Assembly (NCBI GenBank): GCA_041394945.1
Contig: JAWKHH010000002.1
Location: 1,000,501-1,064,500 of the forward strand
Direction of reading: 5' to 3'
DNA length: 64,000 bases
Source: Bryobacteraceae bacterium
Lineage (GTDB): Bacteria; Acidobacteriota; Terriglobia; Bryobacterales; Bryobacteraceae
Part shown: in pieces, positions 46,050 through 56,168 of the stretch
How the letters are laid out: each line of letters begins with the position of its first letter
Position numbering within the stretch: the stretch's first letter is position 1
Position numbers and translations under genes: made by a program
The notes under the pieces: model-generated
Told to the model about the DNA's origin: nothing
The model's database searches: none
What the model saw: the letters and a program-made list of their open reading frames with translations, nothing else

Positions 46050-47636
46050 ATGCGCTACGTCATCGCGGCCGTTTCGGCCGCCGCCCTGCTTGCCTCTGAA
46101 CCCACCGGAGCCGATGCCAAACGATGGTGGGCGCACGTCACCACCCTCGCCGCCGATTCGCTCGAAGGGCGCGAAGCCGGTTCGCCCGGCCACCGCACCG
46201 CCGCCGAGTACGTCGCCGGACAGTTCCAGGCGGTGGGGCTCAAACCCGGCAACAAGGGATCGTACTATCAACCGGTTCCCCTGGTGCGTCGCGAGTTGGA
46301 CGAGGCCGCATCTTCAATCACCATCATCGACGCCGGGGGCAGGGAATCTGTGCTCGAACTCGGCAAGCAGGCCTACCTGAATCTCCGGGTGGATCTCGCG
46401 CCGGAGGTGGAAGCGCCGCTGGTCTTCGCCGGGAACGGACTTTCCGCCCCAGCCTACAAACACGACGATCTCGCCGGACTCGACCTCAAGGGCAAGATCG
46501 CCGTCTATATCGCCGGCGCGCCGGAGTCCCTGCCGGGAGCGGTGCAGGCGCACTACTCTTCGTCGGCGGAACGCGCCCGCGCCCTCGCGGCCGCCGGAGC
46601 CATCGGCGCCATCTCGATCTCGAATCCGAAGAATCAGGACCTCCCCTGGGCCCGCTCGTCGGCTTCGCGCCTCCAGCCGGCGATGACGCTCGCCGACCCG
46701 GCGCTCGACTCCTCGAGCCTCCTCCGCTTCGGCGCCGTCTTCAATCCCGAGTCCGCGCAGATGCTGTTCAACGGAGCGCCGCAAACATTCGCGCAACTTC
46801 TCGAGATCGCCACCAAACGCGAGAAGCTGCCCACCTTCCCGCTGAAGGTCCGCCTGCGGGCAAAGGCGACTCTTCGCAAGTCGAAGCTTGAAAGCGACAA
46901 CGTAGTCGGCCTGCTCGAGGGCTCGGACCGCAAGCGCCGCAACGAGTACCTCGTGCTCTCGGCGCACCTCGATCACATCGGCGTGAACCGCGCGCTCAAG
47001 GGCGACCAGATCAACAACGGCGCGATGGACAACGCCAGTGGCGTGGCCACGCTGATCGAAGTGGCGCGGGGACTTACTTCGGGACGCGTGCTCCGGCGGC
47101 CGGCGCGGTCCATCTTATTCGTGGCCGTGACGGGTGAAGAAAAGGGGCTGCTCGGCTCGCGCTCCTTCGCCAATCGCGCGCCGGCGCCGGCAAAGCAGAT
47201 GATCGCCAATCTCAACTTCGACATGTTCCTCCCCATTCACCCGATGACGAAGGTCATGGTGCTCGGGCTCGAGGAATCGACCCTTCGTCAGCCGCTCGAA
47301 CGCGCCGCCAAGCGCGTCGGCGTCGCCGTGCAGGCGGATCTCGAACCGCTGCGGAACCGCTTCATTCGCAGCGACCAGTACAATTTCATCCTCGCCGGCG
47401 TGCCTGCATTGGCGCTGAAGGTCGGCTACGACGAAGGCTCGGAACAGGAGAAGATCCAGAAAGAATGGATCCACACGCGCTATCACGCGCCGTCCGACGA
47501 TCTCGCGCAGCCCGTGGACTTCGACGCGGCGGTGATCTTCAATCGGCTCGTCACCGAACTGGCGCTCGAAGTGGCCGACCAGAAGGCGCGGCCGGAGTGG
47601 CTTCGTGACAGCTTCTTCCGCCAGTTCGCCAGGTAA
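46050..47636 (+). CDS. M28-family zinc aminopeptidase with PA domain, exported
   Basis: A 528-residue extracytoplasmic peptidase. Signal peptide MRYVIAAVSAAALLASEPTG; N-terminal part of the M28 fold with SLEGREAGSPGHRTAAEYVA; an inserted PA domain (about 110-260; VFAGNGLSAPAYKHDDLAGL, DLKGKIAVYIAG); then the metal site with His in VLSAHLDHIGV, bridging Asp in NGAMDNASGVATLIE, the catalytic Glu pair in TGEEKGLLGSRSF, Asp in NLNFDMFLP and the last His in YHAPSDDLAQPVDF. All ligands are present. It starts three bases after the toroid-like gene and its end overlaps rnhA by 32 bases, so the three form a transcription unit. Confidence 0.9.
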   Translation: MRYVIAAVSAAALLASEPTGADAKRWWAHVTTLAADSLEGREAGSPGHRTAAEYVAGQFQAVGLKPGNKGSYYQPVPLVRRELDEAASSITIIDAGGRESVLELGKQAYLNLRVDLAPEVEAPLVFAGNGLSAPAYKHDDLAGLDLKGKIAVYIAGAPESLPGAVQAHYSSSAERARALAAAGAIGAISISNPKNQDLPWARSSASRLQPAMTLADPALDSSSLLRFGAVFNPESAQMLFNGAPQTFAQLLEIATKREKLPTFPLKVRLRAKATLRKSKLESDNVVGLLEGSDRKRRNEYLVLSAHLDHIGVNRALKGDQINNGAMDNASGVATLIEVARGLTSGRVLRRPARSILFVAVTGEEKGLLGSRSFANRAPAPAKQMIANLNFDMFLPIHPMTKVMVLGLEESTLRQPLERAAKRVGVAVQADLEPLRNRFIRSDQYNFILAGVPALALKVGYDEGSEQEKIQKEWIHTRYHAPSDDLAQPVDFDAAVIFNRLVTELALEVADQKARPEWLRDSFFRQFAR

Positions 47637-48216
47637 CGGCGCGCGAAGGAAGGTCACCCTCGTCACCGACGGCGCCTGCATCGGCAATCCCGGACCGGGC
47701 GGCTGGGCCTGCATTCTTCGCTACGGCGACAAGATGCGCGAGATCTTCGGCTTCGATCCCAACACCACCAACAACCGGATGGAAATGATGGCGGCGATCC
47801 AGGGCCTGGCGGCGCTCAAGTCGCCTTGCGACGTGGGAGCCGTCACGGATTCCGAGTATCTGCTGCGAGGCGCCACCCGCGGTCTCCGTCTGTGGAAACG
47901 GCGCGGGTGGTGGCGCAGGCTTCGCCGCCCACTGCCGAACGCGGACCTATGGGTGGAACTCGACTACTACCTGGGAATCCACGCGGTGAGCTGGTCTTGG
48001 ACGCGCGGCCACACCGGCCACCCGGATAACGACCGGTGCGACTGGCTCGCCACCACAGCCGCGAAGAACCAAACCAGCAGTTGGGACGACCGCCATCCGC
48101 ACGCGCCGATGCATTTCAACTACGGGCGCGCGTGGATTCCACCCCATCCCCAGACGGGCCTGTTCGATCTGGAGCCGGACGGCGACGTAGAAGAAGAGGA
48201 CGATTCCGCCGAGTAG
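47605..48216 (+). CDS. rnhA: Ribonuclease HI
   Basis: Degrades RNA in RNA-DNA hybrids. The 203-residue product has the four catalytic acids in order: Asp22 in VTDGACIGNPGPGGW, Glu in NNRMEMMAAIQGL, Asp in VTDSEYLLRGA and the last Asp in HPDNDRCDWLA, with the flexible-loop His in RGHTGHP. The usual basic handle is present (WKRRGWWRRLRRPLP). It has an extra acidic C-terminal tail of about 50 residues (FDLEPDGDVEEEDDSAE) not found in the Escherichia coli enzyme. The start is GTG at 47605, inside the M28 gene; the overlap suggests coupled translation. Confidence 0.93.
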   Translation: MTASSASSPGNGARRKVTLVTDGACIGNPGPGGWACILRYGDKMREIFGFDPNTTNNRMEMMAAIQGLAALKSPCDVGAVTDSEYLLRGATRGLRLWKRRGWWRRLRRPLPNADLWVELDYYLGIHAVSWSWTRGHTGHPDNDRCDWLATTAAKNQTSSWDDRHPHAPMHFNYGRAWIPPHPQTGLFDLEPDGDVEEEDDSAE

Positions 48217-48227
48217 CCGCTACGCCG

Positions 48228-48884
48228 TCACTTCTTCTTGAACTCGGCGATGTACTGCCGGTCCTTGGTGAATGGCCGCGTGGCGATCAGTTCGAACCCG
48301 GCCGCCTCCACTTCCTTCACCACCTGCGCCTCATCGGCCCGGATGTGCTTCGGATCCTGGAATCCGCGCTGGTAGAAATCCACTAGCACCAGCCGGCCGT
48401 TGGCATTGAGGCCGCGCCGCACGCCGGCGAGCATGTCCTGAGGGTAGTCGAAGTGGTGATAGGCGTCGAGGATCAGCGCCACGTCCACGCCTCCCTCAGG
48501 AAGCTTCGGGTCTTTCTCCGTGCCCTGAACGAACGTGACGTTCTGCAGGTTCTCGGCCTTCGCCCGTTCCTTGGCTTTTTCGAGAAAGTCAGGGAAGATG
48601 TCTTCGGCGATGAGCTTACCGCCGTCGCCAAGCGCGCCGTAGAGGAACGGCAGCATGTAGCCGGCGCCGGTGCCGATGTCCGCCACGGTCATGTTGGGCG
48701 CGATGCTCATCGCTTCGACCAGGTCGTTGGGGCGCTGGGTGTCTTCGCGGTCGTGGGCGAGCAGCCGGCCGACGATTTTCTCGCGGGCTTGCTTGGTCTG
48801 GTAGTTGGCGTTGGCGTCCTTGGCCGCCTGGGCAAACAGGCAGGCGGCGGCCGCCAGGAGCGTGGAAAACAGACGGATCTTCAT
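48228..48884 (-). CDS. Exported class I SAM-dependent methyltransferase
   Basis: A 218-residue methyltransferase that begins with a convincing signal peptide (MKIRLFSTLLAAAACLFAQA). The SAM fold follows: VADIGTGAGYMLPFLYGAL, acidic IAEDIFPDFLEKAKERA, VALILDAYHHFDYPQDML and RLVLVDFYQRGF. The periplasm has no known SAM pool, so the export signal is odd; the protein may use another ligand or act before export. Similar secreted methyltransferase-like proteins are known in several phyla without an assigned reaction. Its ATG overlaps the stop of homoserine dehydrogenase (ATGA), so the two are translationally coupled. Confidence 0.85.
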   Translation of the reverse strand: MKIRLFSTLLAAAACLFAQAAKDANANYQTKQAREKIVGRLLAHDREDTQRPNDLVEAMSIAPNMTVADIGTGAGYMLPFLYGALGDGGKLIAEDIFPDFLEKAKERAKAENLQNVTFVQGTEKDPKLPEGGVDVALILDAYHHFDYPQDMLAGVRRGLNANGRLVLVDFYQRGFQDPKHIRADEAQVVKEVEAAGFELIATRPFTKDRQYIAEFKKK

Positions 48885-50185
48885 AGTGCGGTCTCCATGG
48901 GTAGGGCCAGTGGCGGCTCGGTCATGAAATCGAGGGCGGCCATGCGCGCCACGGCTTCCCGTACGGCCTCCTCTTCGGTCGGTTCCAGAGTGATGACGAA
49001 CGGCAGGTCCTGCTTGCTATCGGTGGGCAACTGCACCACGGCGTCCAGGCTGATCTTCTTGTCGGAAAGAATACTCGCCAGGGCGGCGATGATGCCCGGC
49101 CGGTCCGCCACGCGGAATCGCAGGTACCAGGCGCGTACCTGCCGCGTGATTGCAATCGGCCGGTATGCGCCAAGCCGGGCGTGGGCGAAGGGCGACACCC
49201 GCTCAGGGCTGCCTTCGCGGATCTCGCGCGCAACGCGCATCAAGTCGCTCACCACGGCCACGCCGGTAGGTTCCGGACCGGCGCCGCGGCCGTAGTAAAA
49301 CGTGTCCGCGGCGTACCTCCCGCGGACCCATACGGCGTTGTAGGCGCCCTGCACGTTCGCCAGGATTGTCGTCTTGGGGATCAGCGCCGGGCGCACCGAA
49401 AGCAGCAGGCCGGCCTCGGTGGAGCGCGCCGCGCACACCAGCCGGATCGTGTGCCCCAGCGTGGCCGCGTATTCGAAATCCACCGGACCGATCCGGCGGA
49501 TTCCCTCGGTGTGGATTTCGGTCGGCGAAATCTTCTCCCCGAACGCCAGCGCCGAAAGGATGGCGAGCTTGGCTCGGGCGTCGAAGCCGTCCACGTCGGC
49601 GCTCGGGTCGGCCTCGGCGTAGCCCAGCCGCTGGGCCTCGGCTAGTACGTCGGCGAAGGCCGCGCCGTTCTTCTCGATCTCTGTGAGGATGTAGTTACTC
49701 GTGCCGTTCAGGATTCCGTAGAGCGCTTCCACGCGGTCCCCGGCGATGCCTTCCCGCAGCACGGAATGGATCGGGATGCCGCCGGCGACGCTCGCCTCCA
49801 TCGCCATGTTGCACCCGGCGGCGATCGCCTTCTCCCAGAGTTCGGGACCCTCGGCGGCCATCAACTCCTTGTTCGCGGTGACGACGCTTTTCCCGGCGGC
49901 GATCGCGGCCAGGATTAAATCCCGGGCCGCTCCGGCGCCCCCCACCAGTTCGGCCACGATGTCGACGTCGGGGGAATCCACTACATCCCGCCAGTCCGCC
50001 GTTCGCCGGGTTCCGGAAAGCGCCGGAGGCAGGGTGACATTGGCTACGCCGCGGCTGCAGACCATCGCCACCTTCAACCGAAAGCCGAGCTTCTCGCCGA
50101 TGGCATCGGCATTCTCGGCCAGAATCTGGAGCGTGCCGGAACCCACATTGCCGAGTCCTACTACGCCCACCGAAATATCGCGCAT
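48881..50185 (-). CDS. hom: Homoserine dehydrogenase
   Basis: Reduces aspartate semialdehyde to homoserine, the branch point to threonine and methionine. 434 residues, the monofunctional long form. NAD(P) motif VGVVGLGNVGSGTLQIL; catalytic domain with KSVVTANKELMA, MEASVAGGIPIHSVLREGI, NGTSNYILTEIEKNGAAF and AQRLGYAEADPSADVDGFDA. The C-terminal ACT domain (about 350-425; RPGIIAALASILSDKKISLD) implies feedback by threonine, as in related enzymes. There is no good ribosome-binding site at the ATG; a TATCAT box lies eight bases upstream. The exported methyltransferase follows with a four-base overlap. Confidence 0.95.
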   Translation of the reverse strand: MRDISVGVVGLGNVGSGTLQILAENADAIGEKLGFRLKVAMVCSRGVANVTLPPALSGTRRTADWRDVVDSPDVDIVAELVGGAGAARDLILAAIAAGKSVVTANKELMAAEGPELWEKAIAAGCNMAMEASVAGGIPIHSVLREGIAGDRVEALYGILNGTSNYILTEIEKNGAAFADVLAEAQRLGYAEADPSADVDGFDARAKLAILSALAFGEKISPTEIHTEGIRRIGPVDFEYAATLGHTIRLVCAARSTEAGLLLSVRPALIPKTTILANVQGAYNAVWVRGRYAADTFYYGRGAGPEPTGVAVVSDLMRVAREIREGSPERVSPFAHARLGAYRPIAITRQVRAWYLRFRVADRPGIIAALASILSDKKISLDAVVQLPTDSKQDLPFVITLEPTEEEAVREAVARMAALDFMTEPPLALPMETAL

Positions 50186-50215
50186 AAAGGGCTATGATAG
50201 CAACTGAGTTCCGCC

Positions 50216-50521
50216 ATGAAGTCCGTTCTCCGCGCCTGTTACGTCATCCTTTTGCTCGCACCCATTCCGTCCGGCGCCCAGCTTCCACGGCCGCGCGACG
50301 AACGCGATCCGAGGCTCAAGCCGTCACAGGTGGACAAGATCCTCCAGTCGGACCGGGAGAAGTCGCTCGAGGATGCCGCGGACCTGTTGAAACTGGCTGA
50401 GGAGCTCAGGATCGACCTCGAAAAGAACGACAAGAACGTCCTCTCCGTCTCCGCGTTCAAGAAGACGGAGGAGATCGAAAAACTGGCGAAGCGCATACGC
50501 GGACGCATGAAGCGATTTTAA
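50216..50521 (+). CDS. Small hypothetical exported protein, helical
   Basis: A 101-residue protein. Signal peptide MKSVLRACYVILLLAPIPSG, a short Arg/Pro/Asp stretch (QLPRPRDERDPRLKPSQ), then two amphipathic charged helices (EKSLEDAADLLKLAEELRID and KKTEEIEKLAKRIRGRMKRF) with heptad spacing, so it may be a small coiled-coil envelope protein. Function not recognised. It is divergent from hom, 30 bases apart. Confidence 0.6.
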   Translation: MKSVLRACYVILLLAPIPSGAQLPRPRDERDPRLKPSQVDKILQSDREKSLEDAADLLKLAEELRIDLEKNDKNVLSVSAFKKTEEIEKLAKRIRGRMKRF

Positions 50522-50577
50522 TTGCGCCGCCCGGGGTCCGGAGTACTGCGCCCGGGCGCGCCCTGTGGCACACTGTC

Positions 50578-51207
50578 TTGCAGAATCACCTGCTGCGAGC
50601 GTTAGCCACGATGACTCGGGACGAGTTTTCCCCCGCCGAACTCCGGATCCTGCGCCGCCTGGATACCCCGGAGAAGATCCAGGAATTCCTTGATGAAAAA
50701 ATTGAATACAACCGCAAGGCTTCGGCACGGTCGCCGCGCCGAATCCTTGAGGAGCGCCGCGGGCATTGCATGGAGGGCGCTCTGTTCGCCGCCGCCGCGC
50801 TCGAGGCCAACGGGATTCCGCCACTGGTAGTGGATCTCGCCTCTGTGCGCGACGACGATCACGTGATCGCCGTGTTCCGGCGAAACGGGTTGTGGGGCGC
50901 CGTGGCGAAATCGAACTATTCCGGTTTGCGCTACCGGACGCCGATCTATCGGTCCATCCGGGAACTGGCGCTTTCCTACTGGGAGCACTACTTCAACACC
51001 CGGGGCGAGAAGACCCTGCGTTCCTACACCCGGCCCATCCTGCTCACGCCCCTCGAGCCTTGGCGGACCCCGATGGAGCACGTCTGGCACGTGGCGGACC
51101 GCCTGGTGGAGGCGCCCCATGTTCCCCTCCTCCCGCGCAAGGTGCTCTACCGCCGTTACCACATGGACCGCCGGTTGCGGCAGGCCGGCTGCCTCGGCAA
51201 GATCTGA
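50578..51207 (+). CDS. Transglutaminase-like cysteine-fold protein
   Basis: A 209-residue cytoplasmic protein. The strongest signature is RRGHCMEGALFAAAALEANG followed about 30 residues later by RDDDHVIAVFRRNGLWGAVA. This gives the Cys and His of a transglutaminase-like (papain-fold) site, with Asp or Asn to follow (KSNYSGLRYR). The rest is helical (SYWEHYFNTRGEKTLRSY). The start is TTG at 50578 or ATG at 50611; neither has a clear ribosome-binding site. It resembles uncharacterised transglutaminase-domain proteins; whether it is a protease, cross-linker or isopeptidase is unknown. Confidence 0.65.
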   Translation: MQNHLLRALATMTRDEFSPAELRILRRLDTPEKIQEFLDEKIEYNRKASARSPRRILEERRGHCMEGALFAAAALEANGIPPLVVDLASVRDDDHVIAVFRRNGLWGAVAKSNYSGLRYRTPIYRSIRELALSYWEHYFNTRGEKTLRSYTRPILLTPLEPWRTPMEHVWHVADRLVEAPHVPLLPRKVLYRRYHMDRRLRQAGCLGKI

Positions 51208-51268
51208 CGGTGTGCCATCCTGGTTCTGTCCGGTTCGCGGCGTCGTTGGCCGTCCCCCGGTTTGATCC

Positions 51269-52573
51269 ATGCGCCGTTACGCCTTTGCTCTGATCCTCGC
51301 CTCTTTGCTCACCGCCGCCGACTGGCCGGAGTGGCGCGGTGCGGGCAGATCCGGCGAGTGGACGGAAACCGGAATTCCCGAGACCTTTCCTCCAAAACTC
51401 AAACCCGCGTGGCGCGTCCCGGTTCGCGCCGGATTCGCCGGCCCGGCGGTGGCCGGTGGCCGCGTCTTCGTCCTCGACCGGGAAGCTCGCGACGGAGCCC
51501 CGCTCGCCGGCGTCGAGCGAGCGATGGCTCTCGACGAATCCAGCGGCCGCATTCTGTGGACCCGCGAATGGGACGCCAGCTACCTGGGCCTCTCCCGCAA
51601 CTACGCCACCGGACCGCGCGCAACCCCCACTGTCGACGGCGACCGAGTCTATACGCTCGGCGCCAAGGGCATCCTCCACTGCCTGGATGTCCGCACCGGC
51701 GCGGTTCTGTGGCGGCGCGATTTCGAACGCGAGTACAAAACGCAGGTGCCGGGTTGGGGGATGTCGGGCGCGCCCATCGTCGCTGGCGACCTGCTCATCG
51801 CAATTGTCGGCGGCGAGACGAACGCCAAGGTGGTCGCTTTCGACAAGCGCTCCGGCAAGGAGGTGTGGCGCGCTCTTGCTGCCGACTCCGAACCCGGCTA
51901 CTCGGCCCCTATCCTTACCGAAGCCGGTGGAACGCGCCAACTGATTGTGTGGCACGCCGGCGCGCTCGTTTCCCTCAACCCGGAGAATGGCGAAATCTAT
52001 TGGCGGCAGCCGTTCCGGACGAACCTGGGCCTGTCGGTGGCGACGCCGGTGCGCAGCGGGCCCTGGCTGCTGGTTTCGGCTTTCTATGACGGTCCCATGA
52101 TGATGCGGCTGTCGAGCGACGCACCGCGCGCCGAACTCGCCTGGCAGGGCAAGAGCCGCAGCGAGATCGATACCGACGGTCTCCACGCGCTCATCAACAC
52201 GCCGGTGGTCGACGGCGACTTTATTTATGGGATCTGCAGCTACGGGCAGTTGCGCTGCCTGCGGCTTTCCACCGGGGAGCGCGTTTGGGAGACCCTCGAC
52301 GCCACTCGCGAGAAGGCCCGCTGGGCCACCGGGTTCTTCGTTCGCAACGGCTCCCGCTATTTTCTCAACAACGACCGTGGCGAACTCATCCAGTGCCGCC
52401 TCAAGCCTTCCGGCTATGAAGAACTCGCCCGCACCATGTTGATTAAGCCCACGTCCACGGAGGGCATCGGACGGCGGGAACTGGGTGCGGTCAACTGGTC
52501 CCACCCCGCTTATGCCAACGGCCATATCGTTGCCCGGAACGACGAGGAGATCATCCGGGCGCCGCTCCGCTAG
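51269..52573 (+). CDS. PQQ-like beta-propeller secreted protein
   Basis: A 434-residue exported protein of the outer membrane assembly BamB / PQQ-repeat superfamily. Signal peptide MRRYAFALILASLLTAADWP, then repeated propeller blades with the typical hits: LDESSGRILWTREWDASY, LDVRTGAVLWRRDFEREY, FDKRSGKEVWRALAADSE, LNPENGEIYWRQPFRTN and LSTGERVWETLDATRE. These closely match PQQ repeats in acidobacterial and planctomycete secreted proteins that lack the catalytic PQQ-dehydrogenase residues. A structural or sensing role is likely. The downstream gap of about 100 bases leads to rpsO. Confidence 0.87.
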   Translation: MRRYAFALILASLLTAADWPEWRGAGRSGEWTETGIPETFPPKLKPAWRVPVRAGFAGPAVAGGRVFVLDREARDGAPLAGVERAMALDESSGRILWTREWDASYLGLSRNYATGPRATPTVDGDRVYTLGAKGILHCLDVRTGAVLWRRDFEREYKTQVPGWGMSGAPIVAGDLLIAIVGGETNAKVVAFDKRSGKEVWRALAADSEPGYSAPILTEAGGTRQLIVWHAGALVSLNPENGEIYWRQPFRTNLGLSVATPVRSGPWLLVSAFYDGPMMMRLSSDAPRAELAWQGKSRSEIDTDGLHALINTPVVDGDFIYGICSYGQLRCLRLSTGERVWETLDATREKARWATGFFVRNGSRYFLNNDRGELIQCRLKPSGYEELARTMLIKPTSTEGIGRRELGAVNWSHPAYANGHIVARNDEEIIRAPLR

Positions 52574-52674
52574 GCCGGGTACTGGGAATGTTGCGGGAAG
52601 TCCCGTTGTGTGTGCTATCCTTTCATGGAATAGACAAACTGAGATATAGGAAGACGAGGAGTTCGTAGTTTCGA

Positions 52675-52944
52675 ATGGCACTGGCGGCAGAAGTCAAACA
52701 GCGGGTGATCGGCGATTACAAGACCCACAAGTCCGATACAGGTTCACCGGAAGTTCAGGTAGCGCTGTTGACCGGCCGGATCCAACAGCTAACCGAGCAC
52801 ATCAAGGCGAACAAGAAGGATCACCACAGCCGGCGCGGCCTGCTGCTCATGGTGGCCCGCCGCCGGAAGCTGCTCGAGTACCTCAAGCGTCACAATCCGC
52901 AGCGGTACAAGACGTTGATTGACCGGCTCGGTCTGCGCCACTAG
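52675..52944 (+). CDS. rpsO: 30S ribosomal protein S15
   Basis: An 89-residue primary 16S-binding protein of the small subunit. It matches the family from end to end: YKTHKSDTGSPEVQVALLT, IQQLTEHIKANKKDHHSRRG, LLLMVARRRKLLEYLKRHN. AGGAG lies about 13 bases before the ATG, a little far. In well-studied bacteria S15 represses its own message; whether that applies here is unknown. pnp follows after 119 bases, the classic rpsO-pnp order; a short hairpin (CGCGAAGGTTCGCG) sits between them and may be a processing or attenuation site. Confidence 0.97.
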   Translation: MALAAEVKQRVIGDYKTHKSDTGSPEVQVALLTGRIQQLTEHIKANKKDHHSRRGLLLMVARRRKLLEYLKRHNPQRYKTLIDRLGLRH

Positions 52945-53063
52945 CCGCCGCAGGGGGTCTCCGCGAAGGTTCGCGCGGCGCCATGGTAGTGGTCGTTCAT
53001 ACCCTACACCAACCCAACCTCCAAAGTCTGCCTTGATCGGTGTTTACGATTAAGGAGCATTCC

Positions 53064-55208
<2,145 letters not shown>

Positions 55209-55236
55209 TCACCGGCCGAATCCGGAAGGTTTGTTG

Positions 55237-55264
55237 GGGCCTGGATGCAACCGTCCAGGCCCCT
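55237..55264 (+). terminator. Hairpin terminator after pnp
   Basis: A perfect 10-bp stem GGGGCCTGGA/TCCAGGCCCC with an 8-nt loop, 28 bases after the pnp stop. It is followed by TTCC rather than a run of T, so termination may be weak. Confidence 0.6.
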
Positions 55265-55286
55265 TCCGCGTCTTCACCAGCCGTAG

Positions 55287-56168
55287 GTGAATCTCCACGT
55301 GAAGATGCTCGCTGCAGGATTCCTCGCTACTCTGGCGTTTGCCCAACTCGATCCAACGCCCAAGGAGCGCGCCCTCGCCGGACGCCTTGCCGACGACATT
55401 CGCCAGCACGCAAAGCCTCTCGCCGACGCCACCGTCGACTCCTACCTCGAACGCATCGCCCCAATGCTCGGCCCCGGCATCCGGCTTGAGCCCATCTTCT
55501 CCACCCACCACGAGCCGGTCCCGCTGCCCGATGGCCTCATCTTTGTCCCGGCGAACTTCATCCTCAATACTGCGGACGAGTCCGAGTTCGTGGCCATGCT
55601 CGCCCACATCGCGGCGCATCTCGAACTCGGCCACGGCAAAGGGGACCGAGTGGACCCGCGCGGCCCAGTGATCTTTTTCGCGGGTGGTCGGCATGCCTCC
55701 ACTCGTCCGGACGGCGGCATCCTGTTCCCTGCCGCCTTCCTACCCACCCAGCACAAGCGCGAACTCGAGGCCGACGCCCGCGCACTCCCCGCCATCGCTC
55801 GCGCCGGCTACGATGCGTCCGCCCTCCGCCGCTACATTGATCGCGTCCAGAAAGCCGACACGAAGTTTTCCGCGCTGCCCCCTCGCGAAGAACGCCTCGC
55901 CACGCTCGACGCACTCCTCGAAACCACACCGGTCGTCGAACCCCCAACCCAGGCCGAGTTCGAACGCGTCCGCGCCGCTGTCGGCATTCTCACCCCACCC
56001 CCGCCGCCGGAGCGCCCGCCGACACTCCGCCGGATGGTGCAGCCACTCCGGCGGACTCTCCCGTTCCAGCGCCGACGACTTCAGGAACACGATGAACTCG
56101 CCCCGCAGGGTCTCGGCCAGCGGCCCCGGCGGAACGATGTTGAGCATCGCCCGGTACATCAACGCTGA
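55287..56168 (+). CDS. M48-like peptidase homologue lacking the catalytic Glu; 3' end fused into a convergent gene
   Basis: A 293-residue exported protein (leader KMLAAGFLATLAFAQ) with the layout of an M48 metalloprotease: SYLERIAPMLGPGI, EPVPLPDGLIFVPANFILN, then the helix VAMLAHIAAHLELGH where the zinc motif HExxH should be. Here Glu is Ile (HIAAH, residues 107-111), so hydrolysis should be lost, although both His and the later EADA (about 163) remain and zinc may still bind. The last 50 residues (RRTLPFQRRRLQEHDELAPQ) look like antisense translation of the convergent gene, not a natural C-terminus. The gene overlaps that neighbour by 429 bases. It starts at GTG 55287 or ATG 55305. Confidence 0.7.
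   Translation: MNLHVKMLAAGFLATLAFAQLDPTPKERALAGRLADDIRQHAKPLADATVDSYLERIAPMLGPGIRLEPIFSTHHEPVPLPDGLIFVPANFILNTADESEFVAMLAHIAAHLELGHGKGDRVDPRGPVIFFAGGRHASTRPDGGILFPAAFLPTQHKRELEADARALPAIARAGYDASALRRYIDRVQKADTKFSALPPREERLATLDALLETTPVVEPPTQAEFERVRAAVGILTPPPPPERPPTLRRMVQPLRRTLPFQRRRLQEHDELAPQGLGQRPRRNDVEHRPVHQR

Noticed and set aside
52565..52674. Strong promoter for rpsO
   Set aside because: Only a loose TTGCGG and TATCCT at 19-nt spacing; too weak to list.
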